A stretch of DNA of 64,000 nucleotides from Streptomyces sp. GKU 895. Lineage in GTDB: Bacteria; Actinomycetota; Actinomycetes; Streptomycetales; Streptomycetaceae. Below the pieces are notes generated by a model. The model searched no databases, had not been told where the DNA came from, and was given only the letters and a program-made list of their open reading frames with translations. This document shows positions 8,807-16,860 of this stretch, piece by piece (position 1 is the first letter of the stretch; each line of letters begins with the position of its first letter). The stretch is taken from the NCBI GenBank assembly GCA_002027195.1, contig MWJO01000009.1:1-64000 (forward strand), given 5' to 3'. The position numbers and the translations under genes are program-made.

Positions 8807-10099
8807 GTGGCTGACCAGTCCCTTCCGCAGACGCGGACGCCGGAGAAGGCAGTTAATGACGGCGTTTCCGAAACTGCCCTCCCCAAGGAGGGCCTTTCGC
8901 GGCGCCGACTGCTCGGCACCGCCGGTGCCACCGGGCTCGTGCTCGGCGCGGCCGGCGGAGCCGTGGGATACGCCGCCCGGCCCGCCGAGGCCACCCCGCT
9001 GACCTCGCTCGGCGCCGAGGAGGTGATGTTTCACGGGAAACATCAGCCCGGCATCCTCCAGGGCCTCCAGGCCCGCGGCCACCTCATCGCCTTCGACTTG
9101 GCTGCGGGCGCGGGCCGCAAGGGCGCGGCCGCACTACTGCGCCGCTGGTCGGAGACCGCACGACGGCTGATGGCGGGCGAGGCCATGGCGAGCGACGACA
9201 CGGACGTCGCCCGCGACGCCGGCCCGTCCTCGCTGACGATCACCTTCGGCTTCGGACACAGCTTCTTCGCCCGGACCGGGCTGGAGAAGCAGCGGCCCAT
9301 CGCCCTCGATCCCCTGCCCGACTTCTCCTCCGACCGGCTCGACAAGGCACGCAGCAACGGCGACCTGTGGGTGCAGATCGGCGCCGACGACGCCCTGGTC
9401 GCCTTCCACGCCCTGCGCGCGATCCAGAAGGACGCGGGCGGCGCGGCGAAGGTCCGCTGGCAGATGAACGGCTTCAACCGCTCGCCGGGCGCCACCGCCC
9501 ACCCCATGACCGCCCGCAACCTGATGGGCCAGATCGACGGCACCCGCAATCCGAAGCCGACGGAAGCCGACTTCGACCGGCGGATCTTCGTCCCCTCCTC
9601 CGGGGACCCCGCGTGGATGGCGAACGGCTCCTACGCCGTCGTACGCCGTATCCGCATGCTCCTCGACGACTGGGAGCAGCTCACGGTCAAGGCGCAGGAG
9701 CAGGTCATCGGGCGCCGCAAGGCGGACGGGGCGCCGCTCACCGGGGGGTCCGAGACGACCCCGATGGACCTGGAGAAGACCGACGCCAAGGGTGATCTGG
9801 TGGTCCCCCTCAACGCCCACGCCCGCATCACCCGACCCGACCAGAACGGAGGCGCGGCGATGCTCCGCCGCCCCTGGTCCTTCCACGACGGCATCGACAC
9901 GGACGGCCTCCCGGACGCGGGCCTCCTCTTCGTCTGCTGGCAGGCCGACCCGCTGCGCGGCTTCGTCCCCGTCCAGCGCAAGCTCGACCGCGGGGACGCG
10001 CTGTCGCGGTACATCCGCCACGAATCGAGCGGGCTGTTCGCGGTGCCGGGCGGTGCGGCGGAAGGGGAGTACGTCGGGCAGGGACTGCTGGAGGACTGA
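8807..10099 (+). CDS. dtpA: Dye-decolorising peroxidase DtpA, Tat-exported
   Basis: 430 residues, 6 bases after the CopCD stop. A twin-arginine signal (LSRRRLLGTAG, residues 30-40, then a hydrophobic stretch) predicts export with bound haem. DyP hallmarks are the GxxDG motif in GQIDGTRNP (near 244), the axial His in LNAHARITRP (near 338) and the RRPWSFHDG segment. The S. lividans orthologue is a Tat substrate needed for maturation of the copper oxidase GlxA and for aerial development (from memory), which agrees with the operon here of copper chaperones plus peroxidase. The segment coding for MFHGKH includes a one-mismatch parS sequence (9028-9041), as the local reading frame accommodates it without disturbing known motifs. 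Confidence 0.93.
   Translation: MADQSLPQTRTPEKAVNDGVSETALPKEGLSRRRLLGTAGATGLVLGAAGGAVGYAARPAEATPLTSLGAEEVMFHGKHQPGILQGLQARGHLIAFDLAAGAGRKGAAALLRRWSETARRLMAGEAMASDDTDVARDAGPSSLTITFGFGHSFFARTGLEKQRPIALDPLPDFSSDRLDKARSNGDLWVQIGADDALVAFHALRAIQKDAGGAAKVRWQMNGFNRSPGATAHPMTARNLMGQIDGTRNPKPTEADFDRRIFVPSSGDPAWMANGSYAVVRRIRMLLDDWEQLTVKAQEQVIGRRKADGAPLTGGSETTPMDLEKTDAKGDLVVPLNAHARITRPDQNGGAAMLRRPWSFHDGIDTDGLPDAGLLFVCWQADPLRGFVPVQRKLDRGDALSRYIRHESSGLFAVPGGAAEGEYVGQGLLED
9028..9041. other. parS-like site inside dtpA (13/14)
   Basis: GTTTCACGGGAAAC differs from the Streptomyces ParB-binding site GTTTCACGTGAAAC at one central base. It lies inside a coding region and codes for FHGK. Confidence 0.6.
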
Positions 10100-10185
10100 G
10101 CGCGCACGAACGGTCGCAGCGGCGTTCGGTCACGCCGGTTCACTCGGCGGTGGGGCTGCCCCGGGACGAGTGTCCGGCGTTGCGC

Positions 10186-10411
10186 AAGGGCCTGTCCGGC
10201 GGATCAGGTCGCGGGAAAGTGACGGGACCTCGTCGGGGGCACGTGAGCGGGGTTTGGTGCGTCGAGCTGCAAGGCGGAGGAGGGCGGCGACGCGATGGGG
10301 GTCCCCCCGCTCGAGCGAAGTCGAGAGTGGGGGAGTCGGCAACCGACGACCACGCCGCAGATCGGCGTGCCAAACCCCGCGTCTGCGGCATGATCCGCCG
10401 GACAGGCCCTT
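10186..10411. mobile_element. MITE-like intergenic element with terminal inverted repeats (copy 1)
   Basis: The ends are a perfect 21-bp inverted repeat (10186-10206 and 10391-10411, core GGGCCTGTCCGGCGGATCA). A second, inner inverted pair GCGGGGTTTGG / CCAAACCCCGC lies at 10247-10257 and 10370-10380. No open frame inside looks coding. A related, shorter and more diverged copy sits at 27064-27206. The size, paired ends and lack of genes fit a non-autonomous, MITE-like repeat. It ends about 20 bases before pheA and so probably contributes to that promoter or leader. Confidence 0.7.
10296..10336. repeat. Short Streptomyces intergenic palindrome nested in the element
   Basis: A hairpin-forming segment: a CCCCC-rich arm with GCTCGAG, a short loop CGAAGT, and the matching CGAGAGTGGGGG arm. 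This exact type of palindrome is scattered between genes in many Streptomyces genomes (from memory). Here it is nested inside the larger inverted-repeat element. Confidence 0.65.
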
Positions 10412-10430
10412 GGCCCATTAGGGTGAGGCC

Positions 10431-11363
10431 ATGCCAGCCAGCTATGCGTACCTCGGTCCCGAGGGCACCTTCACCGAAGCCGCCCTGCGCACGCTTCCGG
10501 AGGCCGCCACGCGGGAGCTGATCCCGTACGTGTCCGTGCAGTCCGCCCTGGACGCGGTGCGCGGCGGCGAGGCCGAGGCCGCGTTCGTGCCGATCGAGAA
10601 CTCCGTCGAGGGCGGCATCACCACCACCCTCGACGAGCTGGTCGCGGGCGCGCCGCTGATGATCTACCGCGAGGTGCTGCTGTCGATCACCTTCGCGCTG
10701 CTGGTCCGGCCCGGTACGAAACTCTCGGAGATCAAGACCGTCTCCGCGCACCCGGCCGCCCAGCCGCAGGTCCGCAACTGGCTGAAGAAGAACCTCCCGG
10801 ACGCCCACTGGGAGTCCGCAGCCTCCAACGCCGACGCCGCGCGACTGGTCCAGGAGGGGCAGTACGACGCCGCCTTCGCCGGAGAGTTCGCCGCCGCCCT
10901 GTACGGGCTGGAGGCCCTGGAGACCGGCATCCACGACGCGGAGAACGCGCAGACCCGGTTCGTCCTGGTCGGCCGCCCCGCCCGGCCCGCCGCACCGACC
11001 GGAGCCGACAAGACCTCCGTCGTGCTGTGGCAGCGCGACGACCACCCCGGTGGCCTGCGCGACCTGCTCGGCGAGTTCGCCACCCGCGGCATCAACCTGA
11101 TGCTGCTCCAGTCCCGGCCCACCGGCGCCGGCATCGGCAACTATTGCTTCTGCATCGACGCAGAAGGCCACATCTCCGACCGCCGGGTCGCCGAGGCCCT
11201 GATGGGGCTGAAGCGGATCTGCCTGGAGGTGCGGTTCCTCGGTTCGTACCCGCGTGCGGACGCGACCGAGGCCGAGGTGCGGCCGCCGCTGCGCGGGACG
11301 TCGGACGACGAGTTCGTGGCGGCGTCGGACTGGGTGGCGCGCTGCCAGGACGGACGCTTCTAG
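10431..11363 (+). CDS. pheA: Prephenate dehydratase
   Basis: 310 residues. It converts prephenate to phenylpyruvate in phenylalanine synthesis in the cytoplasm. The catalytic periplasmic-binding-like domain covers about 1-185, with YLGPEGTFTE at the start, PIENSVEGGI (near 46-55) and the catalytic TRF in NAQTRFVLVG (near 173). A C-terminal ACT domain (about 197-275; VLWQRDDHPGGLRDLL, LMLLQSRPTGAGIGNYCF) gives feedback control by phenylalanine. GGTGAGG just before the ATG is a good ribosome site. It is a single-gene unit: dtpA ends 330 bases earlier and a long non-coding gap follows. Confidence 0.95.
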   Translation: MPASYAYLGPEGTFTEAALRTLPEAATRELIPYVSVQSALDAVRGGEAEAAFVPIENSVEGGITTTLDELVAGAPLMIYREVLLSITFALLVRPGTKLSEIKTVSAHPAAQPQVRNWLKKNLPDAHWESAASNADAARLVQEGQYDAAFAGEFAAALYGLEALETGIHDAENAQTRFVLVGRPARPAAPTGADKTSVVLWQRDDHPGGLRDLLGEFATRGINLMLLQSRPTGAGIGNYCFCIDAEGHISDRRVAEALMGLKRICLEVRFLGSYPRADATEAEVRPPLRGTSDDEFVAASDWVARCQDGRF

Positions 11364-11947
11364 CGCGCCGAGCCGCGTTACCGGACCGTTTCCCGTGCGT
11401 TCGGGGAGCGTTTCCGTCCATCCCTACCTGCATATTTTCGTTATCCACAGGAGTTATCCACAGGCCGTCATCTCGACCTGGGGACAAGTCGACATGGAAG
11501 CGCCACCTAGTCGACAAATCGTCCTACAGTGCCCAACTTCGTCCACAGCCCCACAGGTCACTCTTCGTCCACCCGTTTCCCTTGATCAATCCTTTGGGGC
11601 GACCCATTTACACCCGAAAGTGGGCGTGAAGAGCGTTTGGATCGGGAATTCTCAGCACGCGGGATCCGATCGGGAATGATCAATTCCGAAGTCCACAGAT
11701 CTTTCGCACAGCCTGTGGATAACTCTGAGGCGCTGTGGATTCCTGTGGACGAAGCGGCCCCCAAGTCCCGCTCCCCGCAAGGGAATCGAGTCAACCCGCC
11801 GTTAACCTCTTGCTTCGTTCCAGGGAGTGAGACGCCTTTTATTGACACGCTCCCCTACACAGGGCATTTCCCCCATAACGGTATGCAAGGGGTCGCCGCG
11901 GAATAGTGAGTCGTGGGCGCTCACCCGGCACCGGTAGCCTTGAGCGC
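11364..11947. other. 584-bp non-coding region with a cluster of DnaA boxes
   Basis: No convincing gene lies between pheA and serS. Three perfect TTATCCACA boxes are present: plus strand at 11441-11449 and 11454-11462, only 13 bases apart, and minus strand at 11714-11722. TCGTCCACA-type boxes lie at 11539-11547 (plus) and 11744-11752 (minus), and an 8/9 match at 11479-11487. AT content is higher than in neighbouring genes. DnaA-box clusters outside oriC can titrate DnaA or regulate transcription; one near oriC has been reported to restrain initiation in S. coelicolor (from memory). The right end must also contain the serS promoter; a TAGCCT -10-like hexamer sits about ten bases before its GTG. 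Confidence 0.75.
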
Positions 11948-13225
11948 GTGATTGACCTTCGCCTGCTCCGTGAGGACCCCGACCGAGTGCGCGCGTCGCA
12001 GCGCGCCCGTGGAGAGGACGTCGCCCTCGTCGACTCCCTCCTGTCTGCCGACGAGCGGCGCAGGTCGTCCGGCGTCCGCTTCGACGAGCTGCGTTCCGAG
12101 CAGAAGTCGCTCGGCAAGCTCATTCCCAAGGCCTCCGGGGACGAGAAGGCCGAGCTGCTGAAGAAGGCGAGCCAGCTGGCCGCCGACGTCAAGGCGGCCG
12201 ACGCCGAGCAGCACGAGGCCGACGAGGAGACCAAGCGCCTCGCCCTCCAGCTCGGCAACCTCGTCCACCCCGACGTGCCCGTCGGCGGCGAGGAGGACTT
12301 CGTCGTCCTGGAGACGCACGGCACCATCCGCGACTTCGGCGCCGAGGGCTTCGAGCCCAAGGACCACCTGGAGCTCGGCGAGGCGCTGGGCGCCATCGAC
12401 GTCGAGCGCGGCGCCAAGGTCTCCGGCTCGCGCTTCTACTACCTGACCGGTGTCGGCGCCCTCCTGGAGCTCGCGCTCGTCAACGCGGCGATCGCGCAGG
12501 CCACCGAGGCCGGCTTCGTCCCGATGCTCACCCCCGCGCTGGTCCGCCCGCGCGCCATGGAGGGCACCGGCTTCCTCGGCCAGGCCGCGGAGAACGTGTA
12601 CCACCTGGAGAAGGACGACTACTACCTGGTCGGCACCTCCGAGGTCCCGCTCGCCGCGTACCACATGGACGAGATCCTGGAGGCCGACCAGCTGCCGCTG
12701 CGCTACGCCGGCTTCTCGCCGTGCTTCCGCCGTGAGGCCGGCACGTACGGCAAGGACACGCGGGGCATCTTCCGCGTGCATCAGTTCGACAAGGTCGAGA
12801 TGTTCTCGTACGTCGCCCCCGAGGACGCCGAGAACGAGCACAAGCGGCTCCTGGACTGGGAGAAGCAGTGGCTGACCGGCCTGGAGCTGCCCTTCCAGGT
12901 CATCGACGTCGCCTCGGGCGACCTGGGCGCCTCCGCCTCGCGCAAGTACGACTGCGAGGCGTGGATCCCGACCCAGGGCAAGTACCGCGAGCTGACCTCG
13001 GCGTCCAACTGCGACAGCTTCCAGGCGCGCCGCCTGGCCGTCCGCATGCGCGACGGCAAGAAGGTGCAGCCGCTGGCGACCCTCAACGGCACGCTGTGCG
13101 CCGTACCGCGCACGATCGTGGCCATCCTGGAGAACCACCAGCAGGCCGACGGCTCCGTCCGCGTCCCCGCGGTGCTGCGCCCGTACCTGGGCGGCCGTGA
13201 GGTGCTGGAGCCGATCTCCAAGTGA
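11948..13225 (+). CDS. serS: Seryl-tRNA synthetase
   Basis: 425 residues from GTG 11948 ([15 protein letters not shown]), the usual family start. The N-terminal tRNA-binding coiled-coil arm spans about 30-100. The class II catalytic core follows: the [10 protein letters not shown] substrate segment near 232, motif 2 in [21 protein letters not shown] (about 262-282) and motif 3 in [17 protein letters not shown] (about 380-396). It charges tRNA-Ser (and tRNA-Sec if present). The upstream gap carries DnaA boxes, and the mRNA may have a very short leader. Its TGA overlaps the next GTG start (GTGA), coupling a HAD phosphatase to it. Confidence 0.96.
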   Translation: MIDLRLLREDPDRVRASQRARGEDVALVDSLLSADERRRSSGVRFDELRSEQKSLGKLIPKASGDEKAELLKKASQLAADVKAADAEQHEADEETKRLALQLGNLVHPDVPVGGEEDFVVLETHGTIRDFGAEGFEPKDHLELGEALGAIDVERGAKVSGSRFYYLTGVGALLELALVNAAIAQATEAGFVPMLTPALVRPRAMEGTGFLGQAAENVYHLEKDDYYLVGTSEVPLAAYHMDEILEADQLPLRYAGFSPCFRREAGTYGKDTRGIFRVHQFDKVEMFSYVAPEDAENEHKRLLDWEKQWLTGLELPFQVIDVASGDLGASASRKYDCEAWIPTQGKYRELTSASNCDSFQARRLAVRMRDGKKVQPLATLNGTLCAVPRTIVAILENHQQADGSVRVPAVLRPYLGGREVLEPISK

Positions 13226-14046
13226 GCGACGCGCCTTCGACCTCGGCCGGGGGATTTCCCTACCGGCTGATCGCGACCGACCTCGACGGCACGCTCCTGC
13301 GCTCCGACGACTCGGTCTCGGACCGCACCCGTGCCGCGCTCGCCGCGGCCACGGCGGCCGGTGCCGCGCACATCGTGGTGACCGGCCGCGCGGTCCCCTG
13401 GACCCGGCACATCCTCGACGACCTCGGCTACGAGGGCCTCGCGGTGTGCGGGCAGGGTGCTCAGGTGTACGACGCCGGGGCGCACCGGCTGCTGACGTCC
13501 GTGACGCTGGACCGGCAGCTGGCCGGGGTGGCGCTCGCGAAGATCGAGGCGGAGGTCGGTCCGCTGTACCTGGCGGCCAGCCGCGACGGGCTGGACGGAG
13601 AGGTGCTGGTCGGGCAGGGTTACGCGCTCACCGGTGATCTGCCGACCACCCCCTTCACGGACGCGGCCGATCTGTGGTCCGCGCCGCTGAACAAGATCTA
13701 CATACAGCATCCGGAGCTGTCCGACGACGAGCTGGCGGAGGCCGCTCGGCAGGCGGCGGGCGGGTTCGTGAACGTCGCGATGGCGGGCGCGGGCATCGTG
13801 GAGCTGCTGCCGCTGGGGCTGTCGAAGGCGACGGGGCTGTCGCTGGCGGCACGCCGGCTCGGTGTGAAGGCCGCGGACACGATCGCCTTCGGTGACATGC
13901 CCAACGACATTCCCATGTTCGGGTGGGCGGCTCGGGGCGTGGCGATGGCCAACGCGCACGAGGAGCTCAAGGCGGTGGCCGACGAGGTGACCTCCTCCAA
14001 CGAGGAGGACGGGATCGCCGTGGTGCTGGAGCGGTTGCTCGGCTAG
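13222..14046 (+). CDS. HAD-IIB (Cof-type) sugar/nucleotide phosphatase
   Basis: 274 residues. HAD motif I is DLDGTLL (near 19-25), motif II the VVTGR strand (near 52-56), and motif [12 protein letters not shown] (near 226-235), with the large alpha/beta cap of the IIB subclass between. Such enzymes dephosphorylate small sugar or nucleotide phosphates; the substrate is unknown. It starts within the serS stop codon and is probably translated from the same mRNA. A paralogue lies at 24954-25859. Its stop overlaps the convergent gene's stop in a shared CTAG. Confidence 0.88.
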   Translation: MSDAPSTSAGGFPYRLIATDLDGTLLRSDDSVSDRTRAALAAATAAGAAHIVVTGRAVPWTRHILDDLGYEGLAVCGQGAQVYDAGAHRLLTSVTLDRQLAGVALAKIEAEVGPLYLAASRDGLDGEVLVGQGYALTGDLPTTPFTDAADLWSAPLNKIYIQHPELSDDELAEAARQAAGGFVNVAMAGAGIVELLPLGLSKATGLSLAARRLGVKAADTIAFGDMPNDIPMFGWAARGVAMANAHEELKAVADEVTSSNEEDGIAVVLERLLG

Positions 14047-14480
14047 GGCCGGCTGCTGGGCCGGGGCCGGTCGGTGAAGCGGCTGAAGCCGGCCTGCAGG
14101 GTGTGGAAGGTGACGGTGCCGCCGCCGAGCATCTCGGCCTTGCGGCGCAGCTGCTCCGCCGCGTCCGGGCTCGGTCGGCCGTAGACGTCGATGGAGTTCA
14201 TGCGGATGAGCTCGCGGAAGGCACGGAACTTCGGTCCGCCGAGTTCCATGTGGAGTTCCAGGGACGCCGGGTCGGGGTGGACTGCCACCGTGGTCATCGT
14301 GGTCCCGGACTCGTCGATGTAGAAGCGGTAGGCGATCAGTTGCGGCTCGCGGGCCTCGATGAAATCGGCGAGGTCGAGCATGCCTTCCCTGACCTCGGCG
14401 AGCTTGCCTTCTCGGATGTCCGAGCGGTCGATGTAGTAGATGGGTTCCGTGATGTCCGCCATGCCTGTTTTGCCCGTCAT
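14043..14480 (-). CDS. Small conserved protein, probably ABM/dimeric alpha-beta barrel type
   Basis: 145 residues if it starts at ATG 14480; ATG 14462 (MADITEPIYYIDRSDIREGK) is an equally plausible start. The pattern of a strand, then REGMLDLADFIEAREPQLIAYRFYID, then DESGTTMTTVAVHPDPASLELHMEL, resembles the antibiotic-biosynthesis-monooxygenase or stress-responsive ferredoxin-like fold, but no catalytic motif can be named. It reads toward the HAD gene and its stop shares CTAG with it. The tRNA-like sequence lies just upstream of its start. Confidence 0.7.
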   Translation of the reverse strand: MTGKTGMADITEPIYYIDRSDIREGKLAEVREGMLDLADFIEAREPQLIAYRFYIDESGTTMTTVAVHPDPASLELHMELGGPKFRAFRELIRMNSIDVYGRPSPDAAEQLRRKAEMLGGGTVTFHTLQAGFSRFTDRPRPSSRP

Positions 14481-14505
14481 GGCGCCTGAACGTAATCGTG
14501 TCTTG

Positions 14506-14608
14506 CGGAGGATGCACGGATCGAACGTGCGCGGAGTTTCCCCCGACCTCGACTTGCTTTTAATTGAGCACAGCGCAAGCCGGTGCCTTGCCTCTCGGCC
14601 AATCCTCC
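14506..14608 (-). tRNA. Class II tRNA-like sequence (Ser-type body) with abnormal anticodon arm
   Basis: Read on the minus strand, a 7-bp acceptor stem closes perfectly (GGAGGAT at the 5' end with ATCCTCC, then discriminator G). T8, a GCC/GGC D-stem with A14, GG and A21, and A26 follow as in bacterial tRNA-Ser. The T arm is canonical (GCACG-TTCGATC-CGTGC). A variable arm GGGG-GAAA-CTCC is present. The stretch between A26 and the T-stem is 53 nt, about 16 longer than in a normal tRNA-Ser. It folds best as an 8-bp stem (CGGCTTGC/GCAAGTCG) with a 17-nt loop, so no anticodon can be assigned safely. No CCA is encoded. Either a decayed or an unusual tRNA. Confidence 0.6.
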
Positions 14609-14870
14609 GGGTGGGCGGCCCACGCGAGAGCGACATCGCGTGCTCGAAGCGGCCGCCCCGGGCAGTTCCGGGCGGTGGACTCGACGGTGGGGTAACTACA
14701 CCGGAGTCCTCCGCGGACTGCCCTGACGGGGGCTGGACGTACTGTCGTGCATGGACATCGCCCGGCTCCTCTCCCAGAACGTGGCGCCGGTGTCACTCTC
14801 CGGCGGGGACACAACCATCGTGCCTGTGCAGGGAGTTGGATGCCACTGAATTAATCGGCCGTCTGTTCGC
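14609..14870. other. Intergenic region; one possible 32-codon reading frame
   Basis: There is no conserved gene I recognise. A plus-strand frame 14751-14849 codes for a 32-residue peptide beginning MDIARLLSQNVAPV and ending VGCH. It lacks a clear ribosome site, although GGGGGCTGG lies 15-20 bases upstream. It could be a small protein or chance. Confidence 0.25.
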
Positions 14871-15107
14871 CTACCGGCGTCGCCACCTGCGGCGCCGCCC
14901 CTTGCTGAAGAACCACCCCGCCGGCGGCTCGTCGGAGCGCCAGGGCTGCGGTTCGGGGGCTTCCTCGCGCCAGCGGGCGGCGAGCATACGGGCTCGGGCG
15001 GACGGCTCCGAGGTCTCCGCGGAACGTATGAAGTCCTCGTCCAGGACGAGCCGGTCCCAGGTGTCGTCCCCGGACCGGTCCCGTTCGTCGTGGTGCGCGT
15101 CCGCCAT
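14871..15107 (-). CDS. Small conserved actinobacterial protein, function unknown
   Basis: 78 residues, polar and charged: an acidic N-terminal half (MADAHHDERDRSGDD, LVLDEDFIRSAETSEPSARARML) followed by WREE, the motif EPQPWRSDEPPAGWFFSK and a strongly basic tail RGRRRRWRRR. I recognise this as a small protein found widely in Streptomyces, with no known activity. GGAGG lies just upstream of the ATG. The basic tail suggests nucleic-acid or membrane contact, which is only an inference. Confidence 0.75.
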   Translation of the reverse strand: MADAHHDERDRSGDDTWDRLVLDEDFIRSAETSEPSARARMLAARWREEAPEPQPWRSDEPPAGWFFSKGRRRRWRRR

Positions 15108-15202
15108 CCCCGTCCTCCTAGCAGTGCATCCCCGTCGATCCAGTGTGCCGAGGCAGGGGTGAAGCCCTCGTCAATAAGAGCAGCGTTCACTCCTCCCGGC
15201 GC

Positions 15203-15922
15203 CTACTCCTCGCCCGCCAGCGTCAGCGTCCGCAGCTTCTGCCCCGCGTACCAGGTGGCCAGCACGGTCACCGCGACCAGCAGGACCGTCGCCGTGACGA
15301 TGCCGACGTCCGAGGTGACCAGGTCCCCGCCGGCGACCTTGTGGGCCACCGCCAACGACCACTGCTGGACGCTGAGCGTGCGCGCACCCGAGACCAGGGA
15401 GCCGAACAGGGCTTCCCAGACGAGGGCGTAGACGAGGCCGAAGACGACCGCGTGCCGGGACACCGTGCCGAGCAGCAGGAAGAGGGCGGCGTAGGCGATG
15501 GAGGAGACCAGCGCGGCGACCGTGTAGGCGACGGCGATCTGCTGGCCGTTGCCGTTGAGGATGAGGCCCGCGACCAGGGTCGGCAGGGCCGAGAAGACCA
15601 TGGTGACCGCGATCGCGACGATCAGCTTGGTGAAGATGATCGTGGGCCGCTTGATCGGCTTGGACAGCAGGTACACCACGGAGCCGTCGTCGATCTCCGG
15701 GCCGATCGCGCCGGTACCGGCGATGACGCCGATGATCGGCACCATGGTGGCGAGGGCGAGGCCGCCGAGCAGGTCGGACGCGGTCTGGTCGTCGGCGCCG
15801 ACCAGGGCGCGCACGATCACCGAGATCACGATCAGCAGCAGGGGCAGGGCGCCCAGGATGAGGGCCCGGCGGCGGCCGAGCAGGGCCCGGTAGGTGAGCC
15901 GGGCGACTGTGGGGTCGTACAT
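15203..15922 (-). CDS. ABC-2 type transporter permease (second permease of the operon)
   Basis: 239 residues with six transmembrane segments (roughly 20-38, 55-75, 98-125, 130-150, 160-178 and 205-225). The GPEIDDGSVVYLLSKPIKR loop is typical of ABC-2 permeases. AGGAGT lies 5-10 bases before ATG 15922, 26 bases after the paired ATPase gene. It is the last gene of a four-gene minus-strand operon (ATPase, permease, ATPase, permease). The cargo is unknown. Confidence 0.88.
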   Translation of the reverse strand: MYDPTVARLTYRALLGRRRALILGALPLLLIVISVIVRALVGADDQTASDLLGGLALATMVPIIGVIAGTGAIGPEIDDGSVVYLLSKPIKRPTIIFTKLIVAIAVTMVFSALPTLVAGLILNGNGQQIAVAYTVAALVSSIAYAALFLLLGTVSRHAVVFGLVYALVWEALFGSLVSGARTLSVQQWSLAVAHKVAGGDLVTSDVGIVTATVLLVAVTVLATWYAGQKLRTLTLAGEE

Positions 15923-15948
15923 CTTCGGACTCCTAAGCCGATGTGCCG

Positions 15949-16860
15949 CTACGCCGCGACCAGGTAAGAGAACACGGACTCGAGGGACTCGTCGGACGGC
16001 GAGACCGTCAGCAGCCGGATGCCGTGGTCGCGGGCGACCTTCGGCAACAGGGCCGTGAAACGGCCGAAGTCGACGGCCTGGATGAGCAACGCGCCCTCCG
16101 CCAGGTCGACTTCGATGCCGGACGTCGACGGGTCGGCGATCAGCGCGGCCGCGAGGGTGCGGTCGTCGCTGGAGCGCACCAGGTAGCGGTGCGGGCGGTC
16201 GGTCATCAGGCGGCGGATCTTGCGGAAGTCGCCACTGGCCGCGTGCCGTCCCGCGACCACGACCTCGATGTGCCAGGCGAGTTGCTCGACCTCTTCGAGG
16301 ATGTGGGACGAGAACAGGACCGTGCGGCCCTCGTCGCCCATGCGGCGCAGCAGGTCCATGAGCTGCATGCGCTGGCGCGGGTCCATGCCGTTGAAGGGCT
16401 CGTCGAGCAGGAGCAGCGAGGGGTCGTGGACCAGTGCGCTCGCCATCTTCACGCGCTGGCGCATGCCCTTGGAGTACGTCTGGATCTTGCGGTCCTGCGC
16501 GTATTCCATCTCGACCGTGGCCAGCGCCTTCTGGGCGGCCTTGGCGCCCAGGCCGTGCAACTCGGCGTTGGCGACGACGAATTCGCGGCCGGTGAGGAAG
16601 TCGTACATCGCCTCGCGCTCGGGGACGATGCCGATGTGTTGGTAGATGGCCTCGTTGCGCCAGGTCGGCTGCCCGTCGAGGGTGACGGTGCCGGTGGACG
16701 GGGCGAGAAAGCCGCCCATCATGTTGATGAGGGTGGACTTTCCGGCGCCGTTGGGGCCGAGAAGGCCGGTGACGCCGGGGCCGATCGTCATGGTGACGTC
16801 GTTGACGGCGACCACGTTGCCGAACCAGCGCGAGACGTGGTCGATGGAGAGCGTGGTCAC
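15949..16860 (-). CDS. ABC transporter ATP-binding protein (second ATPase)
   Basis: 303 residues from GTG 16860, which overlaps the preceding stop (GTGA). Walker A GLLGPNGAGKST (about 33-44), signature YSKGMRQRVKMA (about 129-140), Walker B LLLLDEPFNGMDP (about 150-162) and the switch His in LFSSHILEE are all present. The C-terminal third (about 215-300) is a beta-rich extension seen in ATPases paired with ABC-2 exporters. Nucleotide hydrolysis by this subunit presumably powers the adjacent permease. Confidence 0.92.
   Translation of the reverse strand: MTTLSIDHVSRWFGNVVAVNDVTMTIGPGVTGLLGPNGAGKSTLINMMGGFLAPSTGTVTLDGQPTWRNEAIYQHIGIVPEREAMYDFLTGREFVVANAELHGLGAKAAQKALATVEMEYAQDRKIQTYSKGMRQRVKMASALVHDPSLLLLDEPFNGMDPRQRMQLMDLLRRMGDEGRTVLFSSHILEEVEQLAWHIEVVVAGRHAASGDFRKIRRLMTDRPHRYLVRSSDDRTLAAALIADPSTSGIEVDLAEGALLIQAVDFGRFTALLPKVARDHGIRLLTVSPSDESLESVFSYLVAA

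Noticed and set aside
6860-9082. 740-codon open frame on the minus strand opposite copCD
   Set aside because: Gly/Val/Leu/Asp-biased shadow of the GC-rich gene; no motifs, and the plus-strand copCD has clear signal, helices and family motifs.
11558-11906. Short frames within the DnaA-box region
   Set aside because: Codon use does not match Streptomyces coding bias and they overlap DnaA boxes on both strands.
11763-11947. T-box riboswitch upstream of serS
   Set aside because: No T-box sequence (core TGGNACCGCG) or specifier stem is visible.
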